Positions 34,408 to 40,006 of a stretch of DNA of 40,006 nucleotides are shown here, piece after piece. Under the pieces are notes generated by a model that made no database searches, was not told the origin of the DNA, and saw nothing but the letters and a program-made list of their open reading frames with translations. This DNA comes from Candidatus Poribacteria bacterium (GTDB taxonomy: Bacteria; Poribacteria; WGA-4E; UBA9662), in assembly GCA_002699335.1 (NCBI GenBank), contig PACG01000125.1, forward strand, positions 2,336 to 42,341, given 5' to 3'. Position 1 is the stretch's first letter; the number at the start of each line of letters is the position of its first letter. A program made the position numbers and the translations under genes.

Positions 34408-36024
34408 TTAAGTGGAAGGTCGATTGACTTCAGAAATTTCGTTGGCTCCAGCGATCAGTTCTTCAACTGTTTCCGACTGATCGAGAAGTCTGTTGTATTG
34501 ATTAGCTGTTTCCGTATCTGCCATATCGTTCATGTTGATAGTTGAGAGATTATTGGCTGAAGTACCCGGATTGTTAACTATTCGGCGTGATGATGGCAAA
34601 CTATTTTCTCCAGCTGGCACCTTAGCTCTTTGATTAGATTTGAGGGTGATGTGATCCCATTGAATGGATTCCACATAATTGCCGAAGCGGTTGAGGACAG
34701 TACCGCGAAAATAGGCTCGGGTATCCGCTGGTGGATTGTGGATGGCATATTCAATTTGTTGATCAGTGACCAACCGGCGCATTATGCCTTGTGCTTCTAA
34801 TCCGTAGTAGAGACTGATTTCGGGATCGATGTTGTGGTAAGCTAAATCTAGGCTTTGTAGCCACGGATCGTCCAGCTCAACTCCTTCTTCTTCCGCAAAA
34901 GTTTCCAGTAGCCATCTTTTTGCAACCCAGTCAAGCCGATCTGACAACTCCATTGGCTCAGCTTGCAGTTGGCTGAGTGTGGCTTCCCATTCAGCTAAGA
35001 TCCAATCATTTTGTCCTATCGAAGGATCGAGGTGTTTTTGTGCTAAATTCAGGTACTCACTTTGCATATCTACAGCAGAAGTGGTCAAACAGTTCCGTAG
35101 TTTGAACTCCCACTTGTAAGTCTGATCCCGGGAGATATCTTTGATAGTCTGGATTGGATCTGCAATGGCGAATCGTTCTGGAATCAACCGTCTTTCGATT
35201 AGATCTATGACTAATGCTGTTGTCCCAATTTTGAGTGCGGTGGCATACTCCGACATATTAGCATCGCCTGCGATCCCGTGTAACCGACGATATTTGGCCG
35301 GGTCCGCATGAGGTTCGTCGCGCGTATTAAAGATCGGACGCCTGTGCATAGTATCAACGCTAACTTCCACATGAAAAAAATCGGAACGTTGCGCTAACTG
35401 AAAGCAACCAAAGCTTTCCATTCCCGACTCAGATTCGATGCCAATTTTACCGGCCCCGGCATAGATCTGCCGGGTTACCAAAAAGGGCAACAAACTCTCT
35501 TTTAAATAGTCAAACGGCACCTGCCGTTGCATTAGGTAGTTATCGTGACAACCGTAGCTATGCCCTGAGAAATCGGTATTATTTTTATAGAGTTCTACTT
35601 GTTGTCCAGAGCTTTCTCTCCGACGTTCTGCACATTGTCGCAAAATACGTTCGCCGGCTTTATCATGAGCGACTAGTTCAAACAGGTTCTGACATTCAGG
35701 CGTTGAGTATTCTGGATGAGCATGGTCGTTGTAGAGTCGCGCCCCATTGGTCAAGATCCGGTCTCCCTTAATTTCGACAAAGGACTCGGAGCGTTGCTGA
35801 TCCTGCTCCTGGTACGCTTTTTCATCCGGGTGTTCATGTAAAACTTCTGCTCGAAACCCTCGTTCATCCCGAAACGGGTCTTCACCTCGATAGTCCCACA
35901 TTGGACGAAAATCGTCGGAACGATAACTTTTAATCAACTCAACTGACTGTTGCACAGGGTCAGTGTCGGGTTGACCTTCGACCGCAATACCATATTCGGT
36001 TTCAATCCCAAAAAGTCTACTCAA
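34408..36024 (-). CDS. dop: Depupylase (Dop) for the Pup/UBact modifier
   Basis: Dop cleaves the isopeptide bond between modifier and substrate, and in actinobacteria also deamidates Pup-Gln. The 538-residue product starts R-L-F-G-I-E-T-E-Y-G and has M-W-D-Y-R-G-E-D-P-F-R-D-E-R-G-F, the Dop-specific insertion that distinguishes it from PafA, then N-G-A-R-L-Y-N-D-H-A-H-P-E-Y-S-T-P-E-C with the catalytic Asp, K-N-N-T-D-F-S-G-H-S-Y-G-C-H-D-N-Y, I-F-N-T-R-D-E-P-H and A-G-D-A-N-M-S-E-Y-A-T. A C-terminal stretch of about 80 residues is polar and ends in a small helix (S-E-T-V-E-E-L-I-A). It starts 18 bases after mpa. Confidence 0.94.
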   Translation of the reverse strand: MSRLFGIETEYGIAVEGQPDTDPVQQSVELIKSYRSDDFRPMWDYRGEDPFRDERGFRAEVLHEHPDEKAYQEQDQQRSESFVEIKGDRILTNGARLYNDHAHPEYSTPECQNLFELVAHDKAGERILRQCAERRRESSGQQVELYKNNTDFSGHSYGCHDNYLMQRQVPFDYLKESLLPFLVTRQIYAGAGKIGIESESGMESFGCFQLAQRSDFFHVEVSVDTMHRRPIFNTRDEPHADPAKYRRLHGIAGDANMSEYATALKIGTTALVIDLIERRLIPERFAIADPIQTIKDISRDQTYKWEFKLRNCLTTSAVDMQSEYLNLAQKHLDPSIGQNDWILAEWEATLSQLQAEPMELSDRLDWVAKRWLLETFAEEEGVELDDPWLQSLDLAYHNIDPEISLYYGLEAQGIMRRLVTDQQIEYAIHNPPADTRAYFRGTVLNRFGNYVESIQWDHITLKSNQRAKVPAGENSLPSSRRIVNNPGTSANNLSTINMNDMADTETANQYNRLLDQSETVEELIAGANEISEVNRPST

Positions 36025-36042
36025 GGTTTAGATGCTCCAGTC

Positions 36043-37827
36043 TCAAATAACAGTTACAGTGCTCTGGCGGCGTTTGCCCTTTTCTGGTCGAATCGGTGCG
36101 ATTTTAACCACATTTTCCGGTTCATAGTCGATTAGCTGCAGCCAATCTTCCACACTATCGGTAGTGGGGAAAATATCGTTTTCACGGTATTCGTCTTCAA
36201 TGGCCTGTTCTAGATCAGCTAATCTGATGCCAAGTTCCTGGCCTTTCGTCTCAATAGCACGTTTGATAGCTGATTCTTTGGCTCGCTGAACAATTGAGGC
36301 AACGATGGCACCACTACATAGGTCACCTCGATAAAGAACCTCACGCCGGCCACTCCGCAGGGATACCTCTATAAATCGGTTCTCGTTGTTCCGGGCAAAC
36401 ATCTGTTCTGAAACCAAATCGACGACGCTGTTGATGGCCACTTGGGCATCCATGTCCTCAGCTCTGATTAGGGATGACGAATCGGTTGGGCTAGTATGTG
36501 CTGTTAGAAGTTCTGGACTCAACGGTAGATCTGGTGTTAAGTAGATCCGGAAAATATCTCTGGTTGCCAAGTGGTCAGGCCGTTTGACTTTGATCTTGCG
36601 ATCAATTCGACCCGGGCGGAGGATGGCCGGATCAATTAGATCTGGACGATTGGTAGCTAGGATGATGACCACATCTTGTAAGGACTCAATGCCATCCATT
36701 TCTGCGCAAAACATCGGCACTATAGTGTTCGAGATGTTGTGCGAGCGTAGCGACCGGCGAGTGCCAAGAATCGATTCCGCCTCGTCAATAAAGATGAATG
36801 GGAAATACCCTTCGGTGCGTTTCTCTCTTGCGATCTGGAAAATTTCACGGACTTTCCGCTCAGATTCACCCAACCACATATTTAAGATTTCGGGGCCTTT
36901 AATATGGAGGAAACAGCCTTCGACATCTAGGTCGGATTCGGATTTCAGTTGTTGCGTCAGATTATAAGCCGTAGCTTTACCAATCAGGGTTTTTCCACAA
37001 CCTGGTGGTCCATAAAGGAGAAACCCTTTGGGTAAAGAAAAGTCGAACTGCTCAAAAAGTTCTGGATGAAGTACCGGTAACTCGACGGCATCTTTGATTT
37101 GCTGGATTGCATCTTCGTGGCCCCCGATTTTTAACCACGGTACTTCAGGCACCTCGTCGACATAGTATTCTTGAGTCTCTTGGCTATCGATCTTCTCGAT
37201 TGCAATCCGATAATTCGGATCAACTCGCACTTGATCACCGTTTTTAAGTTTGACATTCGCTAGCTCGGCTGACCGCTGGAGAACGGATGAGTTTAACCCT
37301 TGCTCTTGTCCGATTTGTATTCGACCATCCGGGAGTAGATCCACCGTTTTGACAATCGGACCTGCTTGCGCATAGCCGAGGTGACCAATCAACACATAAG
37401 CCTCATTCAGCAAGACACTATAACCGATTTTCAACTCAGAAAGATCGACGGCTATATCGATGTTGGTGTAATATTCGGTGCCACCGGCAATCACATGAGC
37501 CGTTTCTTTGGTCGGTAGGCCAATCAGTGTCCCAATTCGGTTGGCGGGGGCCGTCAGTTTATCAATTGCTTCTTGAAATTCTTCAATGGTTTCACGTGCT
37601 TCGTGGAAGGTCGCTTCGTCTTCCATAATTGATTGACGTAACTGCAGGAGGGCTGACCGACGCATATCATCCTCATCAGTAACGTAAATTAACTGATTAA
37701 CCAGCATTAATGAACGGGGAATAGCGTACGATTCATCGTCGCCAGGCTCTTGATCCTGGTCAACTTCGTCTTCCCGATCTCGGAAGCGAACATTGCTTAA
37801 ATCGTCAAGGTTCTGTTTTTTGCGCAT
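36043..37827 (-). CDS. mpa: Proteasome-activating AAA ATPase (Mpa/ARC)
   Basis: This hexameric ATPase recognises the modifier through N-terminal coiled coils, unfolds the tagged protein and feeds it to the 20S core. The product of about 594 residues has a helical N-terminus (about 45-93), tandem OB region (about 95-225), Walker A G-P-P-G-C-G-K-T near 273, Walker B F-I-F-I-D-E-A near 344 and R-P-G-R-I-D near 404. The pore loop reads M-W-L-G where Mpa has an aromatic-hydrophobic K-Y-V-G. The C-terminus is T-V-T-V-I, without the Q-Y-L ending that mycobacterial Mpa uses to dock on the proteasome. It is the first gene of the operon, behind a good promoter. Confidence 0.95.
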   Translation of the reverse strand: MRKKQNLDDLSNVRFRDREDEVDQDQEPGDDESYAIPRSLMLVNQLIYVTDEDDMRRSALLQLRQSIMEDEATFHEARETIEEFQEAIDKLTAPANRIGTLIGLPTKETAHVIAGGTEYYTNIDIAVDLSELKIGYSVLLNEAYVLIGHLGYAQAGPIVKTVDLLPDGRIQIGQEQGLNSSVLQRSAELANVKLKNGDQVRVDPNYRIAIEKIDSQETQEYYVDEVPEVPWLKIGGHEDAIQQIKDAVELPVLHPELFEQFDFSLPKGFLLYGPPGCGKTLIGKATAYNLTQQLKSESDLDVEGCFLHIKGPEILNMWLGESERKVREIFQIAREKRTEGYFPFIFIDEAESILGTRRSLRSHNISNTIVPMFCAEMDGIESLQDVVIILATNRPDLIDPAILRPGRIDRKIKVKRPDHLATRDIFRIYLTPDLPLSPELLTAHTSPTDSSSLIRAEDMDAQVAINSVVDLVSEQMFARNNENRFIEVSLRSGRREVLYRGDLCSGAIVASIVQRAKESAIKRAIETKGQELGIRLADLEQAIEDEYRENDIFPTTDSVEDWLQLIDYEPENVVKIAPIRPEKGKRRQSTVTVI

Positions 37828-37883
37828 CCAAAGTTCCTAAGCCCTGTTCCATCGAGTCAAAAGTACCTAGGCCAAGTAGTTGT

Positions 37884-37912
37884 ATTCTAACACACCTCAG
37901 TATCAAGTTCAA
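37884..37912 (-). promoter_or_regulatory. Promoter of the Pup-proteasome operon
   Basis: On the minus strand TTGAAC (37912-37907) and TAGAAT (37889-37884) are separated by 17 bases. Transcription would start near 37877, about 50 bases before the mpa ATG at 37827. It is back to back with the promoter at 37938-37966. Confidence 0.7.
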
Positions 37913-37937
37913 AAATATTCAGAGCCAAAAGATGTTA

Positions 37938-37966
37938 TTGACTCAACTAGGTCTTAGCAGTATCAT
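37938..37966 (+). promoter_or_regulatory. Promoter of the SAM adenosyltransferase gene
   Basis: TTGACT (37938-37943) and TATCAT (37961-37966) with a 17-base spacer. Transcription would start near 37973, upstream of both candidate start codons (37999 and 38030). Confidence 0.7.
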
Positions 37967-38029
37967 AGAGCGGTTGAGCCAGAAGTTCACAAACCGACAT
38001 GCCGGATACCACACCTAATTATTACCTTA

Positions 38030-38824
38030 ATGACCGATTTTGGTGAACAAGATACTTACGTTGGGGCAATGAAAGGGGTTATTTTATCAATCTGTCCAGA
38101 AGCAAAGATGATAGATCTGACTCACCGGATTCCAGCTCAAGATATTTGCGCGGCAGCTTTGCAATTGTCCAGTGTTTACGCCTACTTTCCGCCCGAAACC
38201 ATCCACTTGATCGTAGTTGACCCAGGAGTTGGCAGTCAGCGCCGATCCATCATCTGCCAGGTTGAAAATCACACCTTCGTTTGCCCTGATAATGGCCTGT
38301 TGACTTTAGTCGTACAACAAGCACCGATAGAGGCTTCTGTCGCCATTCAAAACAAGACCTACTTTTTGCCTCAAGTTAGTCATACTTTTCATGGTCGCGA
38401 TATTTTCGCACCAGTGGCCGCGCATCTGGCGAACGGAATACCGATGTCTGAATTTGGGCCACTAGTAACGGATCTACGTCATCTCCAGTTGGCGAAACCG
38501 GATATCAGTGAATCCCAGATTAAGGGTGAAATTATCTGGATTGACCATTTCGGCAATGCAATTACAAACATTGGGCATCAGCATTTGCAGATAATCGACC
38601 CAGAATTAAAATTACAGATTAACTTTCGGGATCAGCAAATTTCTCGACTCAGTGAATCCTACAGTACTGTACCTGTTGGCACAACATTAGCACTCATCAG
38701 CAGTTTTGACTATCTGGAGATCTCGGTCAATCAGGGTTCAGCTAGCCAGATCTGCAACCTGTCCCTTGGTGACTCGGTTTTGGTTCAACCAATAATAGCA
38801 ACTACAACTACTACCCGTCGTTAA
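38030..38824 (+). CDS. SAM hydroxide adenosyltransferase (DUF62 family)
   Basis: Family members split S-adenosylmethionine to adenosine and methionine, and are related to fluorinases and chlorinases. The 264 residues read M-T-D-F-G-E-Q-D-T-Y-V-G-A-M-K-G, then V-D-P-G-V-G-S-Q-R-R, C-P-D-N-G-L-L, F-H-G-R-D-I-F-A-P-V-A-A-H-L and I-D-H-F-G-N-A-I-T-N-I, all DUF62 landmarks. ATG 38030 has no ribosome site, and the upstream codons in the same frame (I-I-T-L) are the conserved first strand of the family but have no ATG, GTG or TTG before the stop at 37955-37957. ATG 37999 would fit as start if one extra base near 38017 were removed. Divergent from the proteasome operon. Confidence 0.88.
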   Translation: MTDFGEQDTYVGAMKGVILSICPEAKMIDLTHRIPAQDICAAALQLSSVYAYFPPETIHLIVVDPGVGSQRRSIICQVENHTFVCPDNGLLTLVVQQAPIEASVAIQNKTYFLPQVSHTFHGRDIFAPVAAHLANGIPMSEFGPLVTDLRHLQLAKPDISESQIKGEIIWIDHFGNAITNIGHQHLQIIDPELKLQINFRDQQISRLSESYSTVPVGTTLALISSFDYLEISVNQGSASQICNLSLGDSVLVQPIIATTTTTRR

Positions 38825-39441
38825 AATAAGAAGTAACGAGTGCCTATCACCCGGTCGGATTTTTCCAACTTCCATTAAACCAACATGGTTTGAAATCCCG
38901 TGAGTAATAGCGAGGTTAATAGCCTAGCGGTAATCTTACCGGAAATTGTCGATATACGGGAAAATAGATTAATAGATATTGATAAACCCTAGAAGTGTAT
39001 CTAATCTACAATATGCCTGAGGATAATATTAAGAGTTGTTGCACCATCAAAAATGATTTCCGACAACGAGCGACTATCAATCATCATTAAAGGAACAATA
39101 GAGTGCATTCGAGTATCGATAAAACTAGAACTAACAACTTACTATCTCCACTATCTGCTCAATCGTCCCGCAGGTACAGTCTGAAGAAATCTACCTCTTT
39201 TTCGTGCCATCAGCAATACGGTTCCCATACAGCACAATCTTGTTAGCTACGCCCCGACTTTAATCGATCGACATCGAGGGTAAATTTGTTTCCATGGTAT
39301 TTATCATTCCAAATTAGGAGCCTCATAGAGTTGGGGCCGTCGTCCTTTTTAGCCTAGCCTGTTTCATAACATAACTTACAACGGCAGTAAATTACGCCTG
39401 CGTATGCTATAGAACTTAACAACCGATAAAGGACAATTTTT
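38825..39441. other. 617-base gap without recognisable gene
   Basis: All frames on both strands are interrupted often, and I see no conserved motif, tRNA, clear repeat or strong terminator. The last 14 bases contain the ribosome site (AAAGGA) of the following gene. It may hold a decayed gene too far gone to read, or a regulatory leader. Confidence 0.6.
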
Positions 39442-40006
39442 ATGTACATCTCAGAACTCGACACCCCTGCTCTCACGGTTGATTTGGATATTCTGGAACG
39501 CAACATCGCGCAGATGGCCGCGCTTTGTCAGAATCTGGATATTCCACTGCGCCCTCACACCAAAACCCACAAAGTTCCACAAATCGCGCAGATGCAGATC
39601 AAGGCTGGTGCACGGGGCATTACCTGTCAGAAAGTAGGTGAGGCCGAAGCAATGGGGGCAGTTGGCATCGACGATATCCTGATCCCCTACAATATCGTGG
39701 GCAAACCCAAGCTAAAACGGCTCATGCAGCTAGCTAGACAAGCCACCATCACGGTAGCAATTGATTCCGAAATCACGGCCCGAGGGTTGTCGGAGCAAGC
39801 CCGGAAAGACAGTGTTACCGTTCAAATAGTGGTCGAGATGGACACCGGTTCCAAACGCTGCGGGGTTCAGTCACCGCAGGCAGTGTTGGCATTGGCACAA
39901 ACCATTGTCGATCTACCATGCCTCGATTTTCAGGGTGTCATGACCTATCCGAGTCGGCTGGAAGCGAAACCATTTATTGATGAGACCTTGGAGTTGCTCC
40001 AGAGAG
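39442..40006 (+). CDS. D-threonine aldolase / alanine racemase N-terminal-type PLP enzyme (partial)
   Basis: ATG 39442, with AAAGGA eight bases upstream, opens a frame that runs off the right edge (188 complete codons). The product begins L-D-T-P-A-L-T-V-D-L-D-I-L-E-R-N-I, then R-P-H-T-K-T-H-K (Lys expected to bind pyridoxal phosphate), G-I-T-C-Q-K-V-G-E-A-E, and V-V-E-M-D-T-G-S-K-R-C-G-V. This is the pattern of the DSD1/D-threonine aldolase group of fold-type III PLP enzymes. Whether it is an aldolase, D-serine dehydratase or racemase cannot be told without the metal-site C-terminus. Confidence 0.88.
   Translation, partial: MYISELDTPALTVDLDILERNIAQMAALCQNLDIPLRPHTKTHKVPQIAQMQIKAGARGITCQKVGEAEAMGAVGIDDILIPYNIVGKPKLKRLMQLARQATITVAIDSEITARGLSEQARKDSVTVQIVVEMDTGSKRCGVQSPQAVLALAQTIVDLPCLDFQGVMTYPSRLEAKPFIDETLELLQR

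Overview
The window looks like a chromosome segment of a diderm (outer-membrane) bacterium that is not an actinobacterium. LolA, an RND pump and the flagellar export genes fliO-fliP-fliQ-fliR indicate a Gram-negative envelope. Against that background sits a complete Pup-proteasome operon whose modifier has the UBact-type C-terminus (ending R-Y-R-Q-R-T-G-E). This combination, plus a phytanoyl-CoA-dioxygenase-family gene, fits uncultured lineages such as Poribacteria, Nitrospirae-like phyla or relatives. The phylum is an inference, not something the sequence proves.

Layout. 1-2.7 kb: the end of an unidentified gene, then the flagellar type III export membrane genes fliOPQR (+). 2.7-7.0 kb: an RND transporter followed by an AmmeMemoRadiSam radical SAM gene (-). 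7.1-12.3 kb: a carbohydrate-linked group consisting of a wrecked PfkB-family sugar kinase (+), a frameshifted phytanoyl-CoA dioxygenase, a large clan GH-D (GH36/27)-like protein and a two-domain cupin (all -). 12.4-16.1 kb: hisF, recO, tRNA-Pro(CGG), a perfect long hairpin and cstA (-). 16.3-19.6 kb: a 53-residue membrane protein missed by long-ORF criteria (+), and a lolA-pgsA-thpR-recA run (-) with a promoter at one end and an intrinsic terminator at the other. 19.7-20.1 kb: a small conserved hypothetical gene (+) with its own promoter.

20.1-22.96 kb is a gene graveyard. I can read the remains of an IS3-type transposase, a response-regulator receiver domain, the C-terminal half of glutamine synthetase adenylyltransferase (glnE) and a histidine kinase, all on the + strand and full of stops and frameshifts.

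22.96-29.2 kb (+): an ECF sigma factor, a double-FHA protein, a TPR/zinc-metallopeptidase protein, a CvpA-like membrane protein and recG. 29.3-30.7 kb (+): a medium-chain dehydrogenase behind a near-consensus promoter, and a small membrane protein.

30.7-37.8 kb (-) is the highlight: mpa/ARC ATPase, dop, pup (UBact), prcB, prcA, pafA, in the same order as the actinobacterial locus. Mpa would unfold tagged proteins and feed the PrcAB 20S core, PafA would attach the modifier and Dop would remove it. The modifier already ends in Glu, so Dop should not be needed as a deamidase. Unusual details include an Mpa C-terminus without the Q-Y-L/HbYX-like docking motif and a possible attenuator hairpin between dop and pup. 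Divergent from it lies a SAM hydroxide adenosyltransferase with a probably disturbed N-terminus. After a roughly 0.6 kb silent stretch the window ends inside a D-threonine aldolase/alanine racemase-like gene.

All readings come from inspecting the sequence; no database search or structure prediction was run.
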